Below are positions 1 through 8,482 of a stretch of DNA of 64,000 bases, piece by piece. The translations under genes were made by a program, and so were the position numbers. Origin of the DNA: Leeuwenhoekiella aequorea. Its GTDB lineage: Bacteria; Bacteroidota; Bacteroidia; Flavobacteriales; Flavobacteriaceae. Numbering within the stretch: position 1 is the stretch's first letter; every line of letters begins with the position of its first letter. The notes below the pieces were generated by a model, which did not search any database, had not been told where the DNA came from, and worked only from the letters and a program-made list of their open reading frames with translations. The stretch covers positions 1 through 64,000 of the forward strand of contig NZ_QOVM01000003.1 of assembly GCF_004104375.1 (NCBI RefSeq), written 5' to 3'.

Positions 1-505
1 ACCATTATTTAACCCCGCAAGCACTTTCTTAAACTAATTTTAATATTTTTACAAAACAACTGTAAACCAATACCTTAAAACTCAAAATAATTTTAAAAGA
101 TTCTTAAAAGGCACTCCTATATAGCACGAGGAGAATTCTTGCAGGGCTTACAAAGCATCAGAAGTTCGAGATTTTCTGATTCCACTCGATCAACGACATC
201 TCCTAACCCCATTAATTCGTGATTTTATAATCTGCAGCTAAATATGTGCAGATATCTTCAGTAATTGAAGTTCTATTAAACATCACTCCTATATATACAT
301 CAACTTATAAAAAATTAGCATTCTATTACAAGAAGAAATTCCAAACTAAACCAAATCGAAAGGTAAAATTTAAGGAAGTAATTATAGGACATATAATCTT
401 TCAGTATTAAAACCTTTTAAGCACAACAAGGAAATTAGATAATAGTAGAAGATTTATTAAAGAAAATCATTTGGTCGTTTTATTTTTGAAGTGTAAATTA
501 TACTT
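1..505. other. Gene-free region upstream of oxyR
   Basis: No open frame on either strand looks like a gene here; the stretch is very A+T rich. The 12-mer CACTCCTATATA occurs twice (112-123 and 284-295), with no further symmetry seen. A TAnnTTTG-like box (TATTTTTG, 481-488) lies 17 nt before the oxyR start, but there is no TTG at the usual distance, so I do not call it a promoter with confidence. Confidence 0.6.
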
Positions 506-1456
506 ATGACCATCACACAACTAAAATATGTTCTGGCTGTTGCCGAGAATCAGAATTTTACTAAAGCCGCAGAAAAAACGTTTGTAACGCAGCCCACTTT
601 AAGTATGCAGATACAAAAGTTAGAAGATGAGCTTGACATTATAATATTTGACCGTGGTAAAAAACCCATAGAACTTACAGATGTAGGTCGTAAGATTGTA
701 ACTCAGGCTAGAAATATTGTTAATGAAGCCAATCGCATTACTGATATAGTAGATCAGCAAAAAGGATATATAGGTGGTGAGTTTAGGCTAGGTGTAATAC
801 CCACTGTAATGCCTACTCTGCTACCCATGTTTCTTAGAAATTTTATTAATAAGTACCCGAAAGTAAAATTAAAGATTGAGGAATTGCCCACAGATACTAT
901 AATAGAGCGACTTGAAGATGGGCATCTAGATGCTGCAATCGCCGCAACTCCACTTAATATAGAATCTATTAAAGAGCGACCTTTATATTACGAACCTTTT
1001 GTAGGTTATATACCATCAAATCACGAATTACATAATACCGAAAAAATTACCATAGAGGATTTAGATTTAAATAATATGCTATTGCTGGAAGATGGTCATT
1101 GTTTTAGAGATGGAGTTATTAATCTATGTAAAGCCAATAGAAATTATGAGGATGATACATTTTCTTTAGAAAGCGGAAGCTTTGAAACTTTAGTACGTCT
1201 TGCCAATGAAGGTTTAGGCATGACTCTTCTACCCTATTTACATACCTTAGAAGTTAAAAGTGAAGAAAAAAAGTATCTGCATATGTTTAAAGATCCTGCA
1301 CCTGCTCGTGAAGTTTCGTTACTCTATCACAAAAGTGAGTTGAAAATGCAGATAATAGAATCGCTGCGGAATACAATTGCTGGTGTGGTTAAAGGAGCTA
1401 TAACCTTCCAAAATGTTCAAATTATAAGTCCGTTACCACAAAAATTCAAGTCCTAA
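506..1456 (+). CDS. oxyR: LysR-type hydrogen peroxide sensor-regulator OxyR
   Basis: This is a cytoplasmic LysR-family transcription factor that senses hydrogen peroxide and controls catalase, peroxidase and Dps-type genes. An N-terminal winged helix-turn-helix spans about residues 1-60, with the typical LysR opening (LKYVLAVAENQNFTKAAEK). A periplasmic-binding-protein-like sensor domain covers about 92-300. Two cysteines at 199 and 208, in the context DGHCFRDGVINLC, match the redox pair Cys199/Cys208 of E. coli OxyR, which makes OxyR much more likely than another LysR member. The 316-residue length is normal. The gene stands alone and ends just before a strong terminator. Its peroxide-regulon targets are not in this window. 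Confidence 0.9.
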   Translation: MTITQLKYVLAVAENQNFTKAAEKTFVTQPTLSMQIQKLEDELDIIIFDRGKKPIELTDVGRKIVTQARNIVNEANRITDIVDQQKGYIGGEFRLGVIPTVMPTLLPMFLRNFINKYPKVKLKIEELPTDTIIERLEDGHLDAAIAATPLNIESIKERPLYYEPFVGYIPSNHELHNTEKITIEDLDLNNMLLLEDGHCFRDGVINLCKANRNYEDDTFSLESGSFETLVRLANEGLGMTLLPYLHTLEVKSEEKKYLHMFKDPAPAREVSLLYHKSELKMQIIESLRNTIAGVVKGAITFQNVQIISPLPQKFKS

Positions 1457-1462
1457 AATATA

Positions 1463-1489
1463 AAAAGGCTTCCTAATAGGAAGCCTTTT
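1463..1489. terminator. Bidirectional intrinsic terminator (oxyR / 65-aa gene)
   Basis: An 11-bp perfect stem, AAAAGGCTTCC (1463-1473) with GGAAGCCTTTT (1479-1489), closes a TAATA loop. It has an A tract on the left and a T tract on the right. It lies between two convergent genes and can serve both. Confidence 0.85.
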
Positions 1490-1508
1490 CTTTTAGAGCT
1501 CTCTCAAT

Positions 1509-1706
1509 CTACGATTTTAAATAAATCATACATTGGTTTAATTCTGGATTGGTTTTGGTTATTTCTTGAATCCAGACTCTTAATTCCTCTATTTCGTAAG
1601 GGAGTAAACGTTTTGCTGCTTTCTGTAATTCTTTGCAAAAAAGTACACTGTCAAAACTTACTTTTTTTAAGATCGTCTTAGTGTACTCAAACATTGCTCT
1701 TGCCAT
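1509..1706 (-). CDS. Conserved small protein of unknown function (65 aa)
   Basis: This small basic, helix-rich soluble protein has no signal peptide or membrane segment. It has two Cys (positions 24 and 59) and a central helix with the run YEIEELRVWIQEI. I recall closely similar short proteins in other Flavobacteriaceae, but no function is known to me. It starts with ATG, is transcribed towards oxyR and ends at the shared terminator at 1463. The coding appearance (long frame, balanced composition, terminator right after its stop) supports a real gene. Nothing in its neighbours suggests a role. Confidence 0.6.
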   Translation of the reverse strand: MARAMFEYTKTILKKVSFDSVLFCKELQKAAKRLLPYEIEELRVWIQEITKTNPELNQCMIYLKS

Positions 1707-1842
1707 ATTTGAATCAGTTTAGGTTAGAAATTTTTTTTAAGTAATTTTTAATCAATAAGCAGTTTCTTGTGATTTTGTTTAAAAATAATCTATTAAATTA
1801 AAATATTTTGTTAAAAATAAACAAATACTATAATTTATTGAA

Positions 1843-2643
1843 TTAAAATCTATTATCTCCATCTAGCAGATCTCCTATTCCACCTAAAATACTTCCTTCT
1901 CCTTTGTCTTTTCCTCCACCTTGTGGAGCTGAAGCCCACACTCGTTTAGCTAATCTGCTAAAAGGCAGAGATTGAATGTAAACTGTACCCGGACCCGTTA
2001 ATGTTGCAAAAAACACACCTTCTCCTCCGAATAAAGTATTCTTTATACCTCCTACAAATTCTATATCATAATTAACAGTATGATCAAACCCTATGATACA
2101 ACCGGTATCAACCTTTAATTTTTCGCCAACCTGTAATTCTTTAGTAAATGTTGTACCGCCAGCGTGAACAAAGGACATCCCGTCGCCATCAAGTCTTTGC
2201 ATTATAAAACCTTCACCTCCAAAAAGACCTCTACCTATTTTTTTTGAAAACTCTATTCCGATCGAAACTCCTTTTGCAGCACATAAGAATGCATCCTTCT
2301 GACATATAAACCTTCCGCCATTTTTATTCAAATCAATAGGAATGATTTTACCAGGATAGGGAGATGCAAAACTTACTTTACGCTTTCCTATTAGATTATT
2401 ATAAAAGACTGTCATAAACATACTTTCACCAGTGAGCAATCTCTTTCCGGCTCCAAATATCTTATTTAAAAGCCCCGTATCATTTTTAGAACCATCACCA
2501 AAGATCGTTTCCATCTGAATACCATCCTGCATCATCATAAAAGTACCCGCTTCAGCAATAACGCCTTCTTGAGGATCAAGCTCAATTTCTACATACTGCA
2601 TTTCCTCTCCAAAAATCTGGTAATCTATCTCGTGTGCTGTCAT
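1843..2643 (-). CDS. TIGR00266 / AIM24-family protein
   Basis: This 266-residue protein belongs to the AIM24 (DUF124, TIGR00266) family, a trimeric beta-barrel fold of uncertain biochemical role. Family features visible are the opening HEIDYQIFGEEMQYVEIEL, a block EAGTFMMMQDGIQMET, several GLFGGEG/LFGGEGVFFATLTGPG turns, and a Gly-rich, charged C-terminal tail. No signal peptide or transmembrane segment is apparent. The gene follows the DUF4442 gene on the same strand after a gap of about 64 nt and may be co-transcribed with it. The name is a family assignment, not a function. Confidence 0.85.
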   Translation of the reverse strand: MTAHEIDYQIFGEEMQYVEIELDPQEGVIAEAGTFMMMQDGIQMETIFGDGSKNDTGLLNKIFGAGKRLLTGESMFMTVFYNNLIGKRKVSFASPYPGKIIPIDLNKNGGRFICQKDAFLCAAKGVSIGIEFSKKIGRGLFGGEGFIMQRLDGDGMSFVHAGGTTFTKELQVGEKLKVDTGCIIGFDHTVNYDIEFVGGIKNTLFGGEGVFFATLTGPGTVYIQSLPFSRLAKRVWASAPQGGGKDKGEGSILGGIGDLLDGDNRF

Positions 2644-2707
2644 AAATTTAAATTCTTAGTTAGATATACTAATAGGTGTCGTTCCTCAGAAAAATGTTAC
2701 AAATCAA

Positions 2708-3175
2708 TTAATGTTTTGCATTTTGCTTTGCCTTTACTGTCCATTGAAAATCAAATGTACTTACTACAACCCCATCCTCATTTGTACCTATACTTTGCAT
2801 CCAAAAGGTTTGTCCTTCACCTGTTCTAATTGTGTTTTGAATAGCATCTGCAATTTTATCACCATCATTACAGGTAAATGTTATTCTTCCGGAAGCCTTC
2901 TTTGTAAATGACGCTTTATTATTAGCCACTAACATCGAAATCTTATGACCACTTTGTCTTATTTGATTAATTACCATACTTCCTGTACTCAACTCAGCTG
3001 CCATTCCTTGTACAGCCCAAAACATGGAATTAAACGGATTTTGATTGATCCATTTGTGCCTTACAGTTGTGGAACTTGATCTTTCAGAAATTGATTTTAC
3101 CCGAACGCCACAAAGCCAAGCAGATGGTAACTTAAACATTATAAACTTGTTGAATTTGCTCGCAGTTAGTGACAT
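2708..3175 (-). CDS. DUF4442 hotdog-fold thioesterase-like protein
   Basis: This 155-residue protein resembles the DUF4442 family, which has a hotdog fold related to PaaI/acyl-CoA thioesterases. Supporting blocks are the N-terminal FMFKLPSAWLCG-like segment, the HKWINQNPFNSMFWAVQGMA region corresponding to the central hotdog helix, and a beta-rich C-terminal half (KASFTKKASGRITFTC). A substrate cannot be inferred. It is the probable first gene of a two-gene minus-strand unit with the AIM24-like gene. A TAACTTTG box at 3201-3194 (minus sense) is a possible -7 element. Confidence 0.75.
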   Translation of the reverse strand: MSLTASKFNKFIMFKLPSAWLCGVRVKSISERSSSTTVRHKWINQNPFNSMFWAVQGMAAELSTGSMVINQIRQSGHKISMLVANNKASFTKKASGRITFTCNDGDKIADAIQNTIRTGEGQTFWMQSIGTNEDGVVVSTFDFQWTVKAKQNAKH

Positions 3176-3291
3176 ATATTAGATTTTATTCATCAAAGTT
3201 AGACTTATCAAACTACATCTGAAATTTTCTTTTTTGTTAAAATAAAGTTAAATTTAGGTACTATGTAATGCAAAATACCTGCCTTTATATA

Positions 3292-3299
3292 TATATTTG
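3292..3299 (+). promoter_or_regulatory. Candidate Bacteroidetes -7 box for DUF4870-PadR operon
   Basis: TATATTTG matches the Bacteroidetes -7 consensus TAnnTTTG and lies 19 nt before the DUF4870 start. No TTG is present at the standard 19-nt spacing, so the -33 half is weak or degenerate. Confidence 0.45.
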
Positions 3300-3318
3300 C
3301 ATAAGAAAATAATAAGCA

Positions 3319-3828
3319 ATGAAAACTAGCATTACTACCTATCAAAAAAATGTAGCGACTTTTATACATCTATCAGTCTTTACACAATTCATTTTCCCAT
3401 TAGGAAACTTTATCGCTCCCCTTTTGATATGGGCTGCTTTAAAAAAAGAATCTATATATATTGATAATCACGGAAGAAGAGCTCTTAATTTTCAAATGAG
3501 TACTACACTTTATGCCATTACACTTGTTCTTATAGCTATTCCATTTGCTATCTGGCATCTCGTTAATGCATCAGAAGAACTTAATCTCTTCAATCAATCC
3601 TATGAAAGCTTTGTTGTGCCTGCAGATGCTGTGGGACTAATTATGACAGCTCTAATATTTGGAATATTGCTATTAGCATTATGCGTTATTACACTTTTCT
3701 GTGTAATATCTGCAGCTGTGAGCGCGAGTAATGGTGAAGAATATAAATATCCACTTACTATAAACTTTTTAAAACCGCTTAGTCTTTCTGAAAAGGAGAG
3801 CCCTTTAGATTCATCAACTAAAGCTTAA
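3319..3828 (+). CDS. DUF4870 domain membrane protein
   Basis: This 169-residue inner-membrane protein has three hydrophobic segments (about residues 15-40, 60-80 and 105-135), with the family pattern FIHLSVFTQFIFPLGNFIAP followed by the helix turn HGRRALNFQ. DUF4870 proteins often sit beside PspC-domain and PadR genes in Bacteroidota, as here. The molecular role is unknown; an envelope function is inferred from topology and context only. It is probably the first gene of the PadR-PspC-DUF2807 unit, 68 nt before padR. Confidence 0.75.
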   Translation: MKTSITTYQKNVATFIHLSVFTQFIFPLGNFIAPLLIWAALKKESIYIDNHGRRALNFQMSTTLYAITLVLIAIPFAIWHLVNASEELNLFNQSYESFVVPADAVGLIMTALIFGILLLALCVITLFCVISAAVSASNGEEYKYPLTINFLKPLSLSEKESPLDSSTKA

Positions 3829-3872
3829 GCAAAATTATTTCACCTAATGGTGAGTCAAAAAACGAACAGTTA

Positions 3873-3884
3873 TTAATCGATTAA
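3873..3884. promoter_or_regulatory. Perfect 12-bp palindrome before the PadR gene (candidate operator)
   Basis: TTAATCGATTAA is a perfect palindrome 12 nt upstream of the PadR start codon. A second symmetric element, TCACC-TAAT-GGTGA, lies at 3840-3853. PadR proteins commonly repress their own operon through inverted repeats, so either could be the operator. This is inference from position and symmetry only. Confidence 0.3.
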
Positions 3885-3896
3885 CAATGAGAATCT

Positions 3897-4241
3897 ATGA
3901 AGATTGAAAACACAAAAGCGCAAATGCGTAAAGGTGTTCTGGAGTATTGCATCTTATCTATTTTAAAAGATGAAGATGCTTATGTAGCTGAAATTCTGGA
4001 AACCCTTAAGGACGCCAAATTACTGGTTGTTGAAGGAACAATTTATCCGCTATTAACCAGACTTAAAAATGCCGGTTTATTAAACTACAGATGGGAAGAA
4101 TCTACTAGTGGTCCGCCACGTAAGTACTATGGCCTAACTGAAACTGGAAAGCTCTTTTTAAACGAACTATCATCGACCTGGGATGACTTGCAGAAAGCCG
4201 TTCAACTGGTAACCAATCAAAAAGCTAAAAACAATGAATAA
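3897..4241 (+). CDS. PadR-family transcriptional regulator
   Basis: This 114-residue protein is a single PadR winged helix-turn-helix domain. Landmarks are QMRKGVLEYCILSIL at the N terminus, VVEGTIYPLLTRLKNAGLL as recognition helix and wing start, and SGPPRKYYGLTETGK as the beta-hairpin wing. The C-terminal helix is the short dimerisation type (subfamily 2). It overlaps the downstream PspC gene by 8 nt, so the two are translationally coupled. It probably represses its own operon in response to an envelope or small-molecule signal, which the sequence does not identify. Confidence 0.88.
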   Translation: MKIENTKAQMRKGVLEYCILSILKDEDAYVAEILETLKDAKLLVVEGTIYPLLTRLKNAGLLNYRWEESTSGPPRKYYGLTETGKLFLNELSSTWDDLQKAVQLVTNQKAKNNE

Positions 4242-5967
4242 GACAGTAAATATAAATCTAGCAGGATTATTTTTTCATATAGATGAGAACGCTTACGGAA
4301 AGCTGCAGCGTTATCTAGACGCCATTAGAAAGTCTTTTACAGATGCTCAGGGACGTGAAGAAATCATACAAGACATAGAAGCTCGCATAGGAGAACTTTT
4401 TAATGAACGTGTTAAAAACGAGCGTCAGGTAATAGGTCTTACAGAGGTCGATGAAGTAATAAATATTATGGGGCAACCCGAAGATTATCGCCTGGATGAA
4501 GATCTTTTTGAAGATGAACCTCAACCTACTTATGCTTCTAACACTTCTAAAAAATTATATAGAGATACAGATGCATCTTTTATAGGAGGAGTTTGTTCTG
4601 GATTAGGACATTATTTCCACATTGATGCTATATGGATACGCGTTGCACTTATTTTGCTCACCATTTTTTCATGGGGTGGCTTTATTTTAATCTATATAGC
4701 TTTTTGGATCTTTGTACCCGTAGCCCGCACAACAACAGAAAAACTCGAAATGCGGGGAAAGGTTGTGAACATAGACAATATACAGCGCAAAGTGAAAGAG
4801 GGCTTTGATACTGTTGCAGACTCTGTAAAAAATGTTGACTATGTTAAATATGGCAATCAAGCTCGTAAAGGAGCAGATTCTCTAGCTGGTAGTTTAGGGA
4901 AAGTTGTTATGTTCTTCCTCAAATTATTTGTGAAATTCATAGGTATATTTTTAATTCTGGTAGGTGGTTCTACGCTTATAGGTCTCTTTGTGGGTCTGTT
5001 TACAGCTGGTACATTAGATTTTGTTGATGGTACAATCGCAGATTACGTAGGGATGGTAAATACTACAGGAGCCCCACTCTGGGTGCTAATACTCGTAACG
5101 TTTGTTGCTGTAGGTATACCATTCTTTATGTTGTTTTACTTAGGACTTCGCATCCTTGTAAATACTTTAAAAAGATTAGGTACAACTGCTAAATTAACCC
5201 TACTCGGATTATGGCTAATCTCTCTAATTGTGCTAGCTGTTTTAGGAATACGCCAAGGAATTGCGGCTGCAGTTGACGGAGAAGTACTCATCACAGAAGT
5301 AATACCAGTTTCTAAAACAGATACACTGCGGGTAAAAATGGTTACCCAAAATCAATATGGCGCAGATAAGTATCACAATTCAAGCTGGAAAATACGTACA
5401 GATGCCAATGGTAATAAAGTAATATATAATAGAGATGTTAATCTAAGCATTCAGAAAAGTGATTCTCCAGATGCCAAGCTTATCATTAAAAAGAATGCTC
5501 AGGGAAGTTCGTATAGTGATGCTCAACAACTTGCTGGAAATATAATTTATAGCTATAAATTTGAGAACAATACTTTATTACTTGATAATTACTTTATTAC
5601 AGACTTAAAAAACAAATTTAGAGATCAAGAAGTAGAGTTAATATTAGCTATCCCTGAAGGAATCTTGTTACTAACCGATGAAAACATTTCTTCCTATCAT
5701 AGAAGTCGCTATTCAGATTTACTTGATCATGATTTTATAGGAAGTCACATAATAATGAGATCCAATGATCTGGAGTGTTTAGACTGTCCTGAGGATGTAG
5801 AAGATGATTTTGATGACTGGGAATATTCTGAAACAACAATAGACACAACAGCTACAGATGGCATTTATGAATATAAAGCTAAAGTAAAACCCAGTAAAGA
5901 TGGAGTTAATGTAAAACGCAACATTGACAAGGACACCGTGATATTCAGAAAAGATTCAATAAATTAA
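4234..5967 (+). CDS. PspC-domain multi-pass membrane protein
   Basis: This 577-residue protein is modular. Residues 1-95 form a cytoplasmic helical region rich in charged residues (REEIIQDIEARIGELF). Residues about 106-168 are a PspC domain with the signature KKLYRDTDASFIGGVCSGLG and an aromatic membrane hairpin. Further hydrophobic segments lie near 226-260, 280-310 and 320-345. The remaining 230 residues are a soluble, beta-rich and acidic tail, likely extracytoplasmic. PspC domains belong to phage-shock-type envelope stress systems, but this long architecture is specific to Bacteroidota and its job is not established. It is coupled to PadR upstream and to the DUF2807 lipoprotein 25 nt downstream. 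Confidence 0.85.
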   Translation: MNKTVNINLAGLFFHIDENAYGKLQRYLDAIRKSFTDAQGREEIIQDIEARIGELFNERVKNERQVIGLTEVDEVINIMGQPEDYRLDEDLFEDEPQPTYASNTSKKLYRDTDASFIGGVCSGLGHYFHIDAIWIRVALILLTIFSWGGFILIYIAFWIFVPVARTTTEKLEMRGKVVNIDNIQRKVKEGFDTVADSVKNVDYVKYGNQARKGADSLAGSLGKVVMFFLKLFVKFIGIFLILVGGSTLIGLFVGLFTAGTLDFVDGTIADYVGMVNTTGAPLWVLILVTFVAVGIPFFMLFYLGLRILVNTLKRLGTTAKLTLLGLWLISLIVLAVLGIRQGIAAAVDGEVLITEVIPVSKTDTLRVKMVTQNQYGADKYHNSSWKIRTDANGNKVIYNRDVNLSIQKSDSPDAKLIIKKNAQGSSYSDAQQLAGNIIYSYKFENNTLLLDNYFITDLKNKFRDQEVELILAIPEGILLLTDENISSYHRSRYSDLLDHDFIGSHIIMRSNDLECLDCPEDVEDDFDDWEYSETTIDTTATDGIYEYKAKVKPSKDGVNVKRNIDKDTVIFRKDSIN

Positions 5968-5992
5968 TTTAATCAATCAAATAATCAACGTT

Positions 5993-6727
5993 ATGACAAC
6001 ATTAATCAAACTATTGGTAGGTATTTTTACCGCATTCTTATTAACATCTTGTAATTTCAATTTTGAAATAGGTCAAACTAATGGCAATGGCAATGTTGTT
6101 TTAAAAGATTTAAATTTATCTAATGAGTTTACAAAAATCAATGCTAGCAATGGATGGGATATAATTCTGAAAAAAGGAGATAAACCGGGAATTGTAGCAG
6201 AGATGGATGACAATCTGCTTGAGTATTTAGATATTAATTTTGATGGAAATACTTTACGCATAGAAACTTCAGATAATTCAAATATAGGTGAAGCTACATC
6301 TAAGAAAATCGTGGTCACTTACACACAACCTATTGAAGAAATTAAAGCAAGTAGTGCATCAAGTATTACAGCTTTAGAATCGTTAACCGGTGATCGTATA
6401 AAATTTGATCTATCGAGTGCCGCTACCGTAAAACTACCTGTAGAAATTCGTGAAATAATTGCAGATGCTAGTAGTGCGGCCACCCTTAATCTTGAAGGAG
6501 AAGCACAGACGGTAGAATTGGATGTAAGCTCTGCAGCAACTATAAATGCTAAAGATCTAAAATCTGAATTTTGTGACGCTGAAGCTTCAAGTGCAGGTAG
6601 TATACGTATTTATGTTTCTAAAGAAATTGCTTCAAAAGCCTCTAGTGCCGGAGATATAGACTATTGGGGTACACCACAAAAAGTAGCGGCAGTAGAGAGT
6701 AGCGGCGGGAGTATTAGTAAACAATAA
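5993..6727 (+). CDS. Head-GIN (DUF2807) lipoprotein
   Basis: This 244-residue protein has a lipoprotein signal peptide ending in LTSC (Cys20). A DUF2807 putative auto-transporter adhesin head-GIN domain follows. Short repeats with Ser-Ser-Ala (ASSASSI, LSSAATV, ASSAATL, VSSAATI, ASSAGSI, ASSAGDI, ESSGGSI) recur about every 20 residues, as expected for rungs of a right-handed beta-helix. It is the last gene of the DUF4870-PadR-PspC unit and is followed by a strong terminator. It is likely anchored in the envelope and could act as the external partner of the PspC protein; this link is inferred from gene order. Confidence 0.85.
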   Translation: MTTLIKLLVGIFTAFLLTSCNFNFEIGQTNGNGNVVLKDLNLSNEFTKINASNGWDIILKKGDKPGIVAEMDDNLLEYLDINFDGNTLRIETSDNSNIGEATSKKIVVTYTQPIEEIKASSASSITALESLTGDRIKFDLSSAATVKLPVEIREIIADASSAATLNLEGEAQTVELDVSSAATINAKDLKSEFCDAEASSAGSIRIYVSKEIASKASSAGDIDYWGTPQKVAAVESSGGSISKQ

Positions 6728-6752
6728 AAATCATCATTCATCAATTAATCTT

Positions 6753-6780
6753 AAAAGCCACGCGAAGCGTGGCTTTTATT
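6753..6780 (+). terminator. Intrinsic terminator after DUF2807 gene
   Basis: AAAAGCCACGC (6753-6763) pairs perfectly with GCGTGGCTTTT (6767-6777) around a GAA triloop, followed by ATT and more A/T. It closes the PadR operon. The next gene starts only 30 nt later. Confidence 0.85.
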
Positions 6781-6787
6781 ATATTTG
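6780..6787 (+). promoter_or_regulatory. Candidate -7 box for the UbiA gene
   Basis: TATATTTG matches TAnnTTTG and directly follows the terminator T tract. It lies 20 nt before the TTG start of the UbiA-type gene. The TTG -33 element is not evident, since its expected place is inside the terminator hairpin. Confidence 0.4.
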
Positions 6788-6807
6788 GCATTTCTTAAAG
6801 CCTAAAA

Positions 6808-7719
6808 TTGATTTTACTAAAACTTATACGCTACAAGAACTTACTGTTGATTATCTTAACACAAGTATTGGTTCATTATGGCTTTCTAAAAGCATTGAAT
6901 CTACCTGTTGCATTAACATCATTTAATTTTTTCCTACTTATTACTGCTACCGTCTTAATTGCTGCTGCGGGGTATGTAATAAATGATTTAAACGATATTG
7001 ATAGCGATATCATTAACAAACCAGATAAATCATATATTCCTTCCACGATCTCAGAAAAATCAGCTTTTAATTATTACCTAGTTTTAAATATCTCTGGTGT
7101 TGGTATAGGTTTCTTTCTATGTTCCCGCATAGGCCTTTCTAATTTCACAACCCTATTTGTTCTTATATCTGCACTACTCTATGTTTATGCGAGCTTTATA
7201 AAACGGGTTATATTTATAGGTAATTTATTAGTAAGCGCCCTCGTTGCTTCTTCTATTTTTATTCTAGTCGTATTTGACTTACTTCCCCTATTAAGAATCA
7301 ATCAGGATGAGCTAATGATTCCTTTTAATATTTTACGAGATTATGCTGTTTTTGCCTGCATGCTAAATTTCTTAAGAGAAATCGTCAAGGATATAGAGGA
7401 TGCGAGAGGTGATTATGCTGTTGGGATTAATTCATTACCAATCGTTTTAGGCTTAGAGCGCACTGTAAAAGTAGCAGGTTATATAGGGGTTGTCTACATA
7501 TTTATATTAGTAGGATATATCTATGTATATCTTCAGGAAAATATCTGGTTATCACTCTATTTAGTTGTTGCTCAAATAATTCCGTTAGGACTTTTCTGTA
7601 TAAAAGCACGGTATGCAGACAAACAAAAGCATTATTCATATCTATCTGGATTACTAAAATTTATCATGTTAATGGGTATTCTATCAATAGGAATACTTAC
7701 TCTAACCTTAAAGTACTAA
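6808..7719 (+). CDS. UbiA-family prenyltransferase (geranylgeranylglycerol-phosphate geranylgeranyltransferase type)
   Basis: This 303-residue integral membrane protein has about eight hydrophobic helices. The first Asp-rich prenyl-diphosphate/Mg site is visible as NDLNDIDSDIINKPDK (about residues 60-75), and a second as REIVKDIEDARGDYAVG. Flavobacterial members of this UbiA branch are usually named geranylgeranylglycerol-phosphate geranylgeranyltransferase; a role in another prenylated lipid is possible. The start is TTG at 6808: an in-frame stop at 6796 leaves no upstream choice. maf follows after 31 nt and is probably co-transcribed. Confidence 0.8.
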   Translation: MILLKLIRYKNLLLIILTQVLVHYGFLKALNLPVALTSFNFFLLITATVLIAAAGYVINDLNDIDSDIINKPDKSYIPSTISEKSAFNYYLVLNISGVGIGFFLCSRIGLSNFTTLFVLISALLYVYASFIKRVIFIGNLLVSALVASSIFILVVFDLLPLLRINQDELMIPFNILRDYAVFACMLNFLREIVKDIEDARGDYAVGINSLPIVLGLERTVKVAGYIGVVYIFILVGYIYVYLQENIWLSLYLVVAQIIPLGLFCIKARYADKQKHYSYLSGLLKFIMLMGILSIGILTLTLKY

Positions 7720-7750
7720 TTCGCTTTATATTTAAAAACATATCATTTAT

Positions 7751-8332
7751 ATGCTAAAAGATTCACTTCAATCAAAACATCTCATACTTGCTTCTCAATC
7801 ACCGCGGCGACAAGAACTTTTAGCTGCTTTGGGTGTCGACTTTGAAGTACATTTAAAACCTATAGATGAAAGTTATCCAGACGGACTAGCTCCATTCGAA
7901 ATCGCAGAGTTCATCGCAATGAAAAAGGCAGCTGCTTTTGTTCCTGAGTTGAAAGACAATGAAGTACTAATAACTGGAGATACATTAGTTTTTAAAGAGA
8001 ATATGGCCCTAGGAAAACCTACAGATGCTACCGATGCAAAACGAATGTTGAAGTTATTGAGTGGTACAAGTCATAAGGTTATATCTTCAATATGTGTTAC
8101 TACCTCAATGCAACAATGGGTTACCCATGATACCGCTACTGTTTACTTCAGAAATTTTACAGAGAATGAAATGGATCATTATATCAAAACATTTCGACCA
8201 TTCGACAAAGCTGGTGCCTACGGCATTCAAGAATGGATAGGTCATGTGGCATTAGAGAAATTAGAGGGTTCTTATAATACGGTAATGGGTTTACCTACTC
8301 AAAAACTTTATGACTTGCTTCTAAAAGTCTAA
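7751..8332 (+). CDS. maf: Maf-family nucleotide pyrophosphatase
   Basis: This 193-residue cytosolic protein hydrolyses non-canonical or modified nucleoside triphosphates (Maf/YhdE/YceF family). The signature ASQSPRRQELL starts near residue 14. Other family blocks are ITGDTLV, GKPTDATDAKRMLKLLSG with SHKV, and GAYGIQEW near residue 157 (the usual KAGAYGIQG-type block). The length matches single-domain Maf. It follows the UbiA gene closely, a pairing I recall in flavobacteria. Whether it prefers dTTP/UTP (YhdE) or m7GTP (YceF) cannot be decided by eye. Confidence 0.9.
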   Translation: MLKDSLQSKHLILASQSPRRQELLAALGVDFEVHLKPIDESYPDGLAPFEIAEFIAMKKAAAFVPELKDNEVLITGDTLVFKENMALGKPTDATDAKRMLKLLSGTSHKVISSICVTTSMQQWVTHDTATVYFRNFTENEMDHYIKTFRPFDKAGAYGIQEWIGHVALEKLEGSYNTVMGLPTQKLYDLLLKV

Positions 8333-8482
8333 ATAATTATTAAGAAATATATCTAATCCTCCTAAGAAATTATCATGGAAATTCACGATGTAATTTCTGT
8401 TAAAGAAACTCTAAAGGAATCTGCTTAGATACCGTTTTACCTATCTTTGAAACTACCTGTTCTAACTTAAAATTTTTATTTC

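Noticed and set aside
112-295. Repeated 12-mer CACTCCTATATA (112-123, 284-295)
   Set aside because: Only two copies in A/T-rich DNA with no symmetry, no gene and no link to a known element; chance cannot be excluded.
2569-2911. Plus-strand open frames opposite the AIM24-like and DUF4442 genes
   Set aside because: They are antisense to well-supported genes, with Cys/Leu/Tyr-rich low-quality sequences and no family resemblance.
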